Shown here: in pieces, positions 1 through 6,062 of the stretch
Layout of the letters: each line of letters starts with the position of its first letter
Numbering within the stretch: position 1 is the stretch's first letter
NCBI GenBank assembly: GCA_016292295.1
Contig: JADNEJ010000583.1
Coordinates: 1-7,137 of the forward strand
Direction: 5' to 3'
Source of the DNA: Candidatus Thiodictyon intracellulare
GTDB lineage: Bacteria; Pseudomonadota; Gammaproteobacteria; Chromatiales; Chromatiaceae
Length of the DNA stretch: 7,137 bases
Notes under the pieces: model-generated
Told to the model about the DNA's origin: nothing
Databases searched by the model: none
What the model saw: only the letters and a program-made list of their open reading frames with translations
Translations under genes and position numbers: made by a program

Positions 1-1
1 G

Positions 2-52
2 GTCTGCCTGGCGTGGAACCTGAAACGGATGGCCGTATTACGTCTGCAGTAA
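2..52 (+). CDS. transposase C-terminus (partial, 16 codons visible)
   Basis: Reading from base 2 gives VCLAWNLKRMAVLRLQ and then a TAA stop. The run 'AWNLKRM' followed by a few hydrophobic or basic residues and a stop is typical of the last helix of DDE transposases of the IS4/IS5/IS1182 group, which commonly end in a '(A/F)(Y/W)NL(K/R)R(M/L)' segment. Only this tail lies in the window, so neither the catalytic residues nor the integrity of the gene can be judged. The call is supported by a plausible IS terminal repeat about 100 bp downstream. A chance resemblance over 16 residues cannot be excluded from this sequence alone. Confidence 0.6.
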   Translation, partial: VCLAWNLKRMAVLRLQ

Positions 53-148
53 GGGGAATACCGCGGAAAACTGCGTTTCTAGCTGAAAACCGTCTCTTTT
101 TTGCCGCAAAAACCCGCCCAAAGGCCTCAGGCGGTGGCGCCGGTCGCT

Positions 149-167
149 AAGTCCGACAAGCTGCTAG
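149..167. repeat. IS right-end terminal inverted repeat
   Basis: AAGTCCGACAAGCTGCTAG. Its reverse complement, CTAGCAGCTTGTCGGACTT, matches 7010-7028 (CTAGCAGCCTGTCTGACTT) at 17 of 19 positions. The two copies point in opposite directions, as expected for the right end of one IS and the left end of a second IS in the same orientation. The outermost CTAG could be the repeat tip or a duplicated palindromic target. Confidence 0.6.
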
Positions 168-176
168 GCGGCATGC

Positions 177-195
177 CGGGGGCGGGACGCCCCCG
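177..195 (-). terminator. GC-rich hairpin after bciB (possible terminator)
   Basis: A perfect 8-bp stem CGGGGGCG / CGCCCCCG with a 3-base loop begins 6 bases beyond the bciB stop codon, reading on the minus strand. It lacks a following U-tract, so it may act as an mRNA 3' end or stabiliser, or as a weak terminator, instead of a canonical intrinsic terminator. It also lies between bciB and the IS tip. Confidence 0.45.
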
Positions 196-201
196 CTTCT
201 G

Positions 202-1446
202 TCAGGCCCGCTCCAGCCCCTCCCCCGGCGCCCGTTCGAAGGTGGCGGCATATTCGGCGGCATAGGGCCTGATCGCCTCATAGACGTGATAGGGCACGAT
301 CTTCTCTTCCATCTGGGGGAACTTGTCGCGCACATAGGTATAATTGCGCAGAAGCTTCATCTCGATGATGGCGCGGGCGAATTCCAGCCCGCGCGGTCCG
401 TGGCGGCGCTGCAGAAAGGTGACGAGTTGGCGAATGAGTTTGGGCGGCTTGCCGGGGCGCTTAGCGAGCATGGCAATGAAGCGCGGTATGCCGCGCGTGC
501 GGTCGCCGGCCTCGCTGAGCGGCAAGCACTCCAGGTCCGGGCGCAGCAGGTCCAGTAGTTCTAAACCACGGGCGGTGCGGGCCAGGACCCATTGCCAGCC
601 GAGCGGCGCGCCCATGTAGCCGATAGTCAGATCCGCGAGTGCATTGGGATAGTCGAAGCATGACAGGCAGGCGGACGGGAAAATGCCCTGGAGTTTATCC
701 ATCGGGAAGTCGATATAGTTGACCCGCTCCTGGTGCCCGTCCTCGTGATGGAGCCAGAGGCTGAAGTCCTGCATGAATTCGTAATGGACCACGGTCCGCG
801 GCGAACTGGAGATGGTATCGAGAAAGAACTGCTGGTCCGCGTAGGTGACGTTGTCGCTGCACGGGATGCCGATGATGTCCAGCCGCGTAAGGCCAAGTTG
901 ATCCTGCGCCTGACGCAGGACCTGGACCTGGCAGCCGGTGCCGATGACGGCGAGACGACGGATGCCCGCGTCGCGCACCTGGTTGAGCAGCCCCAGATTG
1001 GGCGAGAGGCTCGGTTTATTGCCGACACAGGTGCGCACCTCGTTCGGGGTGCGGGCCAGCACCGGGAGGGGCTCGAAGCGGGTGCCGGGGTTGGTGCCGG
1101 TCAGGATTACCGCCTCCACCTCGCCGCGCTCCAGGAGGCATGCGGCAAGCGTCGTGACCATGCCGGTCCACTGGGCGCCGGCCACCGGGCGGCGCATGCG
1201 CAGGATCAGCTGCTCGCGGTAGATGCCGAAGCGCATCTCGTCCCCGGGGTTGCGGCGGCGGCCGTGCAGTCGTTGCTCGATCTCCTCTATCCGGTTGCGC
1301 ACGAAGAGACAGGTGTCGGCCATCTGCGGGCGCAGCCAACTGTCACAGAGTCCGCAGTCGCTGCACAGCCGCGGCCGGCCCGCGAGGCGCCGGTCGTGAC
1401 TCATCAGGCTGACATCGTGGAGACCTTTCGACGGGCCTTGTTCCAT
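202..1446 (-). CDS. bciB: BciB-type 3,8-divinyl (proto)chlorophyllide 8-vinyl reductase (ferredoxin-dependent)
   Basis: A 414-residue protein of the FrhB/FdhB (coenzyme F420 hydrogenase beta-like) family. The order of motifs matches cyanobacterial and green-sulfur BciB: an N-terminal CSDCGLC cluster (C28, C31, C34, then C46), 'GAQWTG' near 90, 'NKPSLSPNL' near 143-151, 'GTGCQVQ' near 169-175, 'IPCSDNVT' near 194-201, 'HYEFMQDF' near 221-228, 'CLSCFDY' near 260-266 and 'IGYMGAPLGWQW' near 275-286. In this family the cysteines bind two [4Fe-4S] clusters that pass electrons from ferredoxin via FAD to reduce the 8-vinyl group to ethyl in (bacterio)chlorophyll synthesis. The related 7-hydroxymethyl chlorophyll reductase shares the fold, but a bacterial pigment cluster favours BciB. 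The ATG at 1446 has a good Shine-Dalgarno (AGAGGA, about 7 bases upstream); the internal ATG at 1404 does not. The gene is divergent from the alpha/beta hydrolase, and its 3' end abuts an IS. Confidence 0.9.
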   Translation of the reverse strand: MEQGPSKGLHDVSLMSHDRRLAGRPRLCSDCGLCDSWLRPQMADTCLFVRNRIEEIEQRLHGRRRNPGDEMRFGIYREQLILRMRRPVAGAQWTGMVTTLAACLLERGEVEAVILTGTNPGTRFEPLPVLARTPNEVRTCVGNKPSLSPNLGLLNQVRDAGIRRLAVIGTGCQVQVLRQAQDQLGLTRLDIIGIPCSDNVTYADQQFFLDTISSSPRTVVHYEFMQDFSLWLHHEDGHQERVNYIDFPMDKLQGIFPSACLSCFDYPNALADLTIGYMGAPLGWQWVLARTARGLELLDLLRPDLECLPLSEAGDRTRGIPRFIAMLAKRPGKPPKLIRQLVTFLQRRHGPRGLEFARAIIEMKLLRNYTYVRDKFPQMEEKIVPYHVYEAIRPYAAEYAATFERAPGEGLERA

Positions 1447-1553
1447 CCTGTGGTCCTCTTGAATTTCGCTGTGGGGATTCGCTTTCGGGTATCTTGGGGC
1501 GCCCCGGCGGTCAGCCGCCAGGGACTTGGGTTTCGCAACTGGGAATTATCGCG

Positions 1554-2612
1554 ATGTTGAAGAAGCGGTTGGTGCAGGTCTTTGGGGTCTTGGTGGTGCT
1601 GGCGATCGGGGCCGCGGTCTTCTTGCCCTTGCTGATCCCCGCGGGGACGCTCCAGCCCCAGGGCAGCGCCGGTGCCGCGGCGACCCCGGGCAGCCGGTTC
1701 CTGACCATCCCCTTCCCGGGAACCGGGGGGCTTCCGATCCATTATCTCGAACGAGCGGCGAAAGCGGGGGCCGCCGAGCGCGCTTTCCTCCTGCTCCACG
1801 GCTTCACCTTCAACAGCTTCACCTGGGGTGCGGTACTGGACCCCTTGGCCGAACTGGGACGAACCGTCGCCTACGATCAACTCCCCTATGGGCTGAGCGC
1901 CAAGCCGGTGGCTGGCGACTGGAGCGGCCCCAACCCCTACGCCAAGGAGTCTACCATCGCCCAAGTCGATGCCGTTATGCAGGGCCTGGGGCTCGGGCAT
2001 GCGATCCTGGTCGGCAACTCCTCCGGCGGCACCCTGGCCCTGGAGGCGGCCCTGGCCTATCCGGAACGAGTGACCGGCCTGATCCTGGTCGCCCCCTGGG
2101 TCTACGCCCAGCGCCCGACGATCCCGGCCATGGTGGCGGAGCTGACCCAGTTGCAGCGGCTGAGCCTCTTCATCGCGCGCAAACTGGGGGACCCGACGCT
2201 CCTCGAATACTCGTATCAGGACCCCGCGCGCCTGACGACCGCCCGGCGGGACCTGGCCGTTATCCATACCCGGGTGGCGAACTGGGACCTGGCCTGGGGT
2301 GCGCTCCTGGACCGGTCGCTCGCAAGCGCCGTGGATATCAGCGACCGGCTCGGGCAGGTGCGGGTACAGGTGCTGCTGATCACGTCAGACCAGGACAAGC
2401 TGGTGAAGCCCGACGATACGTACCGCGTTGCGGCGGCCCTGCCGCACGCGACCCTCAAGGTCCTGCCGGGCTGCGGTCATGTGCCGCAGGAGGAGTGTCC
2501 CCAGGCGTTCATGGCCGTGGTGACTGACTGGTTACAATCCCACGCTTTAACAGTTTTTATCGGCGCGAAGGCGCCTGACAAGACTGGGCCCTGGGGCAAC
2601 AAGGGGCCTTGA
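1554..2612 (+). CDS. membrane-anchored alpha/beta hydrolase, substrate unknown
   Basis: A 352-residue protein. Residues 2-5 are basic (LKKR) and 6-29 form one hydrophobic segment, consistent with an uncleaved signal anchor that places the enzyme on the outer face of the cytoplasmic membrane. A low-complexity Gly/Ala linker follows (about 37-46). The alpha/beta-hydrolase core shows the oxyanion-hole 'LLLHGFTFNSFTW' (H82-G83), the nucleophile elbow G154-N-S156-S-G158, a probable acid D281 in 'SDQDKLVKP' and the catalytic His309 in 'GCGHVPQEE'. The full triad suggests an active esterase, lipase or haloperoxidase-type hydrolase; nothing fixes the substrate. The start at 1554 is chosen because the basic-plus-hydrophobic anchor begins there; the frame stays open upstream to a TTG at 1494, whose extra residues look non-coding. 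The last ~22 residues (from about 331) look unlike the core and run toward a palindromic region, suggesting an extended C-terminus. It is divergent from bciB across 107 bp. A role in pigment metabolism is possible only by location. Confidence 0.85.
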   Translation: MLKKRLVQVFGVLVVLAIGAAVFLPLLIPAGTLQPQGSAGAAATPGSRFLTIPFPGTGGLPIHYLERAAKAGAAERAFLLLHGFTFNSFTWGAVLDPLAELGRTVAYDQLPYGLSAKPVAGDWSGPNPYAKESTIAQVDAVMQGLGLGHAILVGNSSGGTLALEAALAYPERVTGLILVAPWVYAQRPTIPAMVAELTQLQRLSLFIARKLGDPTLLEYSYQDPARLTTARRDLAVIHTRVANWDLAWGALLDRSLASAVDISDRLGQVRVQVLLITSDQDKLVKPDDTYRVAAALPHATLKVLPGCGHVPQEECPQAFMAVVTDWLQSHALTVFIGAKAPDKTGPWGNKGP

Positions 2613-2632
2613 TTCAAGGGCCAGGTCTCTCA

Positions 2633-2697
2633 CGGTAGGGCGGTTCGTACAGCGCACCCTGCGGCTAACCCGCAAGGTGCGCTGTGCGGACCTACCG
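2633..2697. repeat. large interrupted palindrome between convergent genes (bidirectional terminator or repeat element)
   Basis: Three nested stems share one axis. The outer is CGGTAGG (2633-2639) with CCTACCG (2691-2697). The middle is ACAGCGCACC (2649-2658) with GGTGCGCTGT (2676-2685), a perfect 10 bp. The inner is TGCGG (2660-2664) with CCGCA (2670-2674) around a 5-base loop. Unpaired bulges of 9 and 5 bases lie between the outer and middle stems. The palindrome sits between the 3' ends of the hydrolase (+) and the 56-residue gene (-), so it could terminate both transcripts, though neither side has a clear T-run. Its shape also resembles dispersed palindromic intergenic repeats of proteobacteria; copy number cannot be seen here. 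Confidence 0.7.
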
Positions 2698-2727
2698 CCG
2701 CCCCGGCCGGAACGCCGCGCCTCTTTA

Positions 2728-2898
2728 TCAGGCCGCGGGGGCCAGGAACGACACCAGTGCTTGGGCCAGAATCGCCAGCACGGTCAGCCCCACGATGGAG
2801 CAGAGGGTGCAGGTCACCAGGAAGGACTTGAACTCGATCGGGGCAGTATCCTTCGCATCGTCGGCGGCGAGAACGTCTGCCCGGTAGGTCTGAGCCAT
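2728..2898 (-). CDS. 56-residue single-span membrane protein divergent from bchI (unrecognised)
   Basis: I do not recognise this protein. It has a polar, acid-rich N-terminus (MAQTYRADVLAADDAKDTAP, residues 1-20), a short amphipathic junction (IEFKSF, 21-26) and one hydrophobic helix (about 27-52), ending in LAPAA. It contains two cysteines (30, 33) in the first part of the helix. It has no histidine, so it cannot ligate bacteriochlorophyll as LH1/LH2 alpha or beta polypeptides do. The start is fixed by a Shine-Dalgarno GGAG 7 bases before the ATG at 2898; an in-frame ATG at 2922 lies upstream of that ribosome site, and the longer open frame to 3114 passes through the operator region. It shares its upstream region with bchIDO, including two PpsR-type operators and its own promoter-like elements. 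I infer a small photosynthesis-associated membrane component (assembly, antenna accessory or regulatory); this is not shown by homology. Confidence 0.75.
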   Translation of the reverse strand: MAQTYRADVLAADDAKDTAPIEFKSFLVTCTLCSIVGLTVLAILAQALVSFLAPAA

Positions 2899-2966
2899 CG
2901 GTGTACTCCGGTTGATTGACATGGGCCGGCAAGGGCCCTGGACGAGGATTTCTGAGGTCACGCGGC

Positions 2967-2992
2967 GGCGCTCGACGACAGTGTCGAGCGCC
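2967..2992 (-). other. 10-bp stem-loop in the leader of the 56-residue gene
   Basis: GGCGCTCGAC (2967-2976) pairs perfectly with GTCGAGCGCC (2983-2992) around a 6-base loop. It directly abuts the first operator at 2993. If the minus-strand promoter at 3010-3037 is used, the stem-loop falls about 10 nt after the transcript start. That would suit a 5' mRNA-stabilising structure, or alternatively a DNA site for another dimeric regulator. Confidence 0.5.
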
Positions 2993-3010
2993 TGTCTCAC
3001 GCGATTTACA
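2993..3010. promoter_or_regulatory. PpsR/CrtJ operator 1
   Basis: TGTCTCACGCGATTTACA is an exact TGT-N12-ACA match, the consensus bound by the photosystem repressor PpsR (CrtJ). Its right edge touches the -10 element (TATACT, 3010-3015) of the leftward promoter, so occupancy should block transcription of the small membrane protein gene and may influence bchI. Confidence 0.8.
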
Positions 3011-3037
3011 GTATAGTGTGTCACGCCACCTTGACAC
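3010..3037 (-). promoter_or_regulatory. putative promoter of the 56-residue membrane protein gene
   Basis: On the minus strand, GTGTCA (3032-3037, 4 of 6 to TTGACA) is followed after 16 bp by TATACT (3010-3015, 5 of 6 to TATAAT). Transcription would start near 3003, giving a leader of about 105 nt that includes the stem-loop at 2967-2992. Both hexamers overlap or touch the two PpsR-type operators. Confidence 0.5.
3019..3036. promoter_or_regulatory. PpsR/CrtJ operator 2
   Basis: TGTCACGCCACCTTGACA is a second exact TGT-N12-ACA, separated from operator 1 by 8 bp (3011-3018). That spacing is the one known to allow cooperative binding of two CrtJ dimers at the Rhodobacter capsulatus bchC promoter. 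Its right half contains TTGACA (3031-3036), a perfect -35 hexamer facing bchI, so binding should directly occlude RNA polymerase. Confidence 0.8.
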
Positions 3038-3060
3038 ACCCCCTTTCGGCGGGTTTTCAG
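3031..3060 (+). promoter_or_regulatory. putative sigma-70 promoter of bchIDO
   Basis: A perfect -35 TTGACA at 3031-3036 is followed 17-18 bp later by only a poor -10 (around 3054-3060, TTTTCAG). This would give a leader of roughly 70 nt before the bchI ATG. The weak -10 leaves the exact start uncertain; TATAGT at 3012-3017 is an alternative -10 on this strand but has no good -35. Confidence 0.45.
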
Positions 3061-3139
3061 GTCCCATCGCGACGCGCCTGAGGTTACCATGGGCGCCCTT
3101 TTCAACCCGCGCACCTGACACTAGAGACTCGAGACCCTT

Positions 3140-4168
3140 ATGCCCGTCCCATTCCCGTTCTCCGCCATCGTCGGCCAGGAAGAGATGAAGCTCGCGCTCC
3201 TGATCGGGGCCATCGATTCCCGCATCGGCGGGGTCCTGGTCTTCGGCAACCGCGGCACCGGCAAGTCCACGGCCATCCGCGCCCTGGCTGCCCTCCTGCC
3301 CAAGATGAAGGTGGTTGCCGACTGCCGCTACGGCTGCGACCCGGATGCCGCAGAGGATGTGCTGTGCGCCGAGTGCCGGGCGCACCGCGGCGACACCCCG
3401 TTCAAGACCAAGCAGGTACCGGTACCGGTGGTGGACCTGCCGCTGGGCGCCACCGAAGACCGGGTGATCGGCGCCTTGGACCTGGAGATGGCCCTGACCC
3501 GGGGCGAGAAGTCCTTCGAGCCCGGCCTCCTGGCCAGCGCCCACCGCGGCTTCCTCTACATCGACGAGGTGAACCTCTTGGAGGACCACCTGGTGGATGC
3601 ACTCCTGGACGTGGCCGCCTCCGGCGAAAACCTGGTGGAGCGCGAAGGCCTCTCGGTCCGTCACCCTGCGCGCTTCGTCCTGATCGGCTCCGGCAACCCT
3701 GAGGAGGGCGAACTGCGGCCCCAGCTCCTGGACCGCTTCGGCCTCTCGGTAGAGGTCCGCACGCCGCAGGACCTGGCGACCCGGGTCCAGGTGGTGCAGC
3801 TGCGCGACGAGTACGAGCGTGACCCCAATGCCTTCGCCGAGAAGTGGAAGCGCAAGGACACCAAGGTGCGCAAACGCATCACCGACGCCCAGGCGCTGCT
3901 GCCGGAGATAGAGGTCTCGGAGAAGACCCTGGAACAGGCCGCGCGCCTGTGCATGACGCTCGGCACCGACGGCCTGCGCGGCGAGCTGGCCCTGATCCGC
4001 GCCGGCCGCGCCCTGGCTGCCTTGGAGGGCGATAAGTCGGTGGAGATCACCCACCTGCGCCGGCTCGCCCCCCCGGCCCTGCGCCACCGGCTGCGGCGCG
4101 ACCCGCTGGACGAGTCGGGCTCCACCGCCCGGGTCGATCGCGTCGTGCAGGAACTCTTCCCGGCATAA
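3140..4168 (+). CDS. bchI: magnesium chelatase ATPase subunit I
   Basis: A 342-residue AAA+ ATPase of usual BchI length. Visible elements are 'IVGQEEMK' at the N-terminus (9-17), Walker A GNRGTGKST (36-44), the Cys-rich insert typical of BchI (C62, C66, C76, C79, in 'CRYGCDP' and 'CAECRAHRGDTPF'), Walker B FLYIDEV (138-144), sensor-1 'GSGNPEEG' (N186), the 'RPQLLDRFG' arginine-finger region (193-201) and sensor-2 'GTDGLRGE' (R280). With BchD it forms the hexameric motor that drives BchH to insert Mg2+ into protoporphyrin IX, the first committed step to bacteriochlorophyll, in the cytoplasm. An in-frame TAG at 3122-3124 just before the ATG fixes the start; its Shine-Dalgarno is weak. The stop overlaps the bchD start (TAATG), implying translational coupling. 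Upstream lie two PpsR-type operators. Confidence 0.97.
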   Translation: MPVPFPFSAIVGQEEMKLALLIGAIDSRIGGVLVFGNRGTGKSTAIRALAALLPKMKVVADCRYGCDPDAAEDVLCAECRAHRGDTPFKTKQVPVPVVDLPLGATEDRVIGALDLEMALTRGEKSFEPGLLASAHRGFLYIDEVNLLEDHLVDALLDVAASGENLVEREGLSVRHPARFVLIGSGNPEEGELRPQLLDRFGLSVEVRTPQDLATRVQVVQLRDEYERDPNAFAEKWKRKDTKVRKRITDAQALLPEIEVSEKTLEQAARLCMTLGTDGLRGELALIRAGRALAALEGDKSVEITHLRRLAPPALRHRLRRDPLDESGSTARVDRVVQELFPA

Positions 4169-6060
4169 TGGCAGGCATGAGCGCACCTCCGGCGAATCCC
4201 TTGGCAAAGAACCCGATGAGCGGCAGTACGCCACCACCGGCAACGCCGCGCTACCACCCCTGGGACGATGCCGTTCTGATCGCTACCTTGTTCGCGGTAG
4301 ACCCGTCCGGGGTGGGCGGCGTCTGTCTGCGCGCCCGGCCCGGCCCGGTCCGCGACCAGTGGCTCGCCGACACCCGGGAACTGCTCCCGAAAGACATGCA
4401 CCGGCGCAAGATCCCGCTGCACGTCACCGACGGGCGCCTGCTGGGCGGCCTGGACCTCATGGCGACGCTGCGCGCTGGCCGCCCGGTCGCGGAGCACGGC
4501 CTGCTGGTCGAGGCCCACGGCGGCGTGATAGAGCTGGCGATGGCCGAGCGAGTGCGCGGCTCGCCCATCTCCTATCTGTGCGCCGCGCTCGACACCGGTG
4601 AGGTTGTGCTGGAGCGCGACGGCATCGCGTTGCGCTCCCCGGCGCGCCTGGGCGTCATCGCGCTCGACGAGGGCAGCAACGAGGACGAACAGGTCGCTGA
4701 CGCACTGGTCGACCGCCTCGCCTTCCTGGTAGATCTGAGCCCCATTGGCGTGCGCGACATGAGCGATCTCCCCTATGAGATCGTCGACATCGTCGCCGCC
4801 CGCGAACGGCTGCCCGAGGTCACCATCAGCGAGGCGCAGATCGGCGCTATCTGCCAGACCGCGCTCGCGCTCGGCATCCCCTCGCTGCGTACCTCCCTGC
4901 ACGCGGTACGGGTGGCACGCATCGCCGCCGCTCTGGATGGGGACCCGGTAGTCACGGACGGCCAGGTCAACCTCGCCGCCCGGCTGGTGATGGCCCCGCG
5001 GGCGACCCAGCTCCCCTCCATGGAGCCCCCGCCGGACCAGGAGCCGCCACCCCCGGAACCGCCCCCGCCCGATCAGGACGGCGAGTCCGACGCCAATCAG
5101 GAACAGCGCAACGACCCCTTGGCGGACCAGATCCTGGACGCCATCAAGGCGACTATCCCCCAAGACCTGCTGGACCGACTGCGGCTCGGCCAGTTGCGCC
5201 GCGCCAAGGTGCGCAGCACCGGCAAGTCCGGCCAGGTCCAGCAGGCCAACATGCGCGGCCGGCCCGCCGGGGTGCGCCGCGGCGATCTGCGCCCCGGCGA
5301 TCGGCTGAACCTGATCGAGACCCTGCGCGCCGCCGCCCCCTGGCAGCGGGTGCGCCGCGCCGAGCGCGAGCGCGGTCTGACCCCGGGCGCCGTCCCGGTC
5401 CCGGCCAAGCGCGGCGAGCGCAAGAAGGCGGTGCCCGTCGTCATGCCGCGGGTCGCGGTCCGCAAGGACGACTTCCGGATCCAAAAATACAAGCACCGCT
5501 CCGAGACCACCGCCATCTTCGTCGTCGATGCCTCGGGCTCCTCTGCCCTGCACCGCCTGGGCGAGGCCAAGGGCGCGGTGGAACTCCTGCTGGCCGACTG
5601 CTATGTGCGCCGCGACCGGGTCGCACTGGTCGCCTTCCGTGGGAAAATGGCCGAGCTGCTGCTGCCGCCGACCCGCTCACTGGTGCGCACCAAACGCTGC
5701 CTCGCGGACTTGCCAGGCGGCGGCGGCACCCCGCTAGCCTCCGGGATCGAGGTGGGACTCGCGCTCGCCGATGCCGTCAAGCGCCGCGGCGGCACGCCGC
5801 TCCTGGTCCTGCTCACCGACGGGCGCGCCAACGTGACCCGTAACGGCGAGGGCGGACGCCCCAAGGCGACCGAAGAGGCCCTGACCGTCGCCCGCCTGGT
5901 GCGCGCCGCGGGGGTGGCCGCCATGGTGGTCGACACCTCCAACCACCCCCACCCCCAGGCCAAGGCCCTGGCCGAGGCCATGGATGCCACCTATATGCCG
6001 CTGCCGCACGTCGACGCCGGGCGGCTCAACGCGGCGGTCAAGGCCAAGGCGGGGCTGTAG
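4168..6060 (+). CDS. bchD: magnesium chelatase subunit D
   Basis: A 630-residue protein with the three-part BchD plan. An N-terminal AAA+-like domain (about 30-280) is homologous to BchI but lacks an intact Walker A lysine motif, as is usual for BchD. A proline- and acid-rich linker follows (about 284-318, runs of PPP with D/E). A C-terminal von Willebrand A (integrin I) domain (about 446-625) has a complete MIDAS: D454-A-S456-G-S458, T521 in 'GGGGTPLASG' and D551 in 'LLTDGRAN'. BchD serves as the platform on which BchI hexamers assemble and which contacts BchH. The first ATG (4168) overlaps the bchI stop by one base; an in-frame ATG at 4177 is a possible alternative, as neither has a strong ribosome site. 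bchO starts 2 bases after its stop. The first ~28 residues (Pro/Ala/Ser-rich) look disordered. Confidence 0.96.
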   Translation: MAGMSAPPANPLAKNPMSGSTPPPATPRYHPWDDAVLIATLFAVDPSGVGGVCLRARPGPVRDQWLADTRELLPKDMHRRKIPLHVTDGRLLGGLDLMATLRAGRPVAEHGLLVEAHGGVIELAMAERVRGSPISYLCAALDTGEVVLERDGIALRSPARLGVIALDEGSNEDEQVADALVDRLAFLVDLSPIGVRDMSDLPYEIVDIVAARERLPEVTISEAQIGAICQTALALGIPSLRTSLHAVRVARIAAALDGDPVVTDGQVNLAARLVMAPRATQLPSMEPPPDQEPPPPEPPPPDQDGESDANQEQRNDPLADQILDAIKATIPQDLLDRLRLGQLRRAKVRSTGKSGQVQQANMRGRPAGVRRGDLRPGDRLNLIETLRAAAPWQRVRRAERERGLTPGAVPVPAKRGERKKAVPVVMPRVAVRKDDFRIQKYKHRSETTAIFVVDASGSSALHRLGEAKGAVELLLADCYVRRDRVALVAFRGKMAELLLPPTRSLVRTKRCLADLPGGGGTPLASGIEVGLALADAVKRRGGTPLLVLLTDGRANVTRNGEGGRPKATEEALTVARLVRAAGVAAMVVDTSNHPHPQAKALAEAMDATYMPLPHVDAGRLNAAVKAKAGL

Positions 6061-6062
6061 CG

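Larger units (their letters stand above)
1..167 (+). mobile_element. 3' end of an insertion sequence (partial)
   Basis: The left edge of the window holds the tail of an insertion sequence. It consists of the last codons of a transposase (stop at 50-52), about 96 bp of non-coding DNA, and a 19-bp terminal repeat at 149-167. The non-coding part includes an AT-rich palindrome at 98-112 (TTTTTGC, one base, GCAAAAA). The outer boundary is inferred from the repeat's match, inverted, to a second copy at 7010-7028, not from a visible target duplication. The element abuts the 3' end of bciB, leaving 34 bp between IS tip and bciB stop codon. The family (an IS5/IS1182-like DDE element) is only a guess from the few visible residues. 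Confidence 0.6.

Noticed and set aside
1494..1553. Upstream TTG start for the membrane-anchored hydrolase
   Set aside because: The added residues (Gly/Pro-rich) would precede a natural basic-plus-hydrophobic anchor, and no better ribosome site is seen at 1494.
1447..1553. PpsR operator or clear sigma-70 promoter between bciB and the hydrolase
   Set aside because: No TGT-N12-ACA match occurs here. A TATCTT at 1490-1495 has no -35 at acceptable spacing, so no promoter is called although one must exist for these divergent genes.
733..1560. 275-codon plus-strand open frame opposite bciB
   Set aside because: It is antisense to bciB, whose cysteine motifs and ribosome site are clear; the translation shows no family features.
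2728..2898. Light-harvesting alpha or beta polypeptide
   Set aside because: The size and single helix fit, but there is no histidine ligand and no AxxxH or trailing tryptophan pattern, so pigment binding in the LH1/LH2 manner is not supported.
2728..3114. 128-residue version of the small membrane protein starting at 3114
   Set aside because: The extra 72 residues are Arg-rich, translate straight through the PpsR-type operators and promoters, and lack a ribosome site; the GGAG before 2898 supports the 56-residue form.
2630..4243. 537-codon open frame on the minus strand across the bchI region
   Set aside because: It is antisense to bchI, which has all AAA+ motifs; the frame is open only because of high GC content, and the translation has no recognisable domain. 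It also runs through the operator region.
5023..5122. Proline-rich repeat in bchD as a separate tandem repeat or recombination scar
   Set aside because: It is in frame and sits where BchD proteins normally carry a Pro/acid-rich linker between the AAA+-like and VWA domains.
3661..5553. 630-codon open frame on the minus strand opposite bchD
   Set aside because: It is a GC-driven shadow of bchD. Its length equals that of BchD only by coincidence, and the residues are low-complexity Gly/Ala/Arg/His-rich with no motif.
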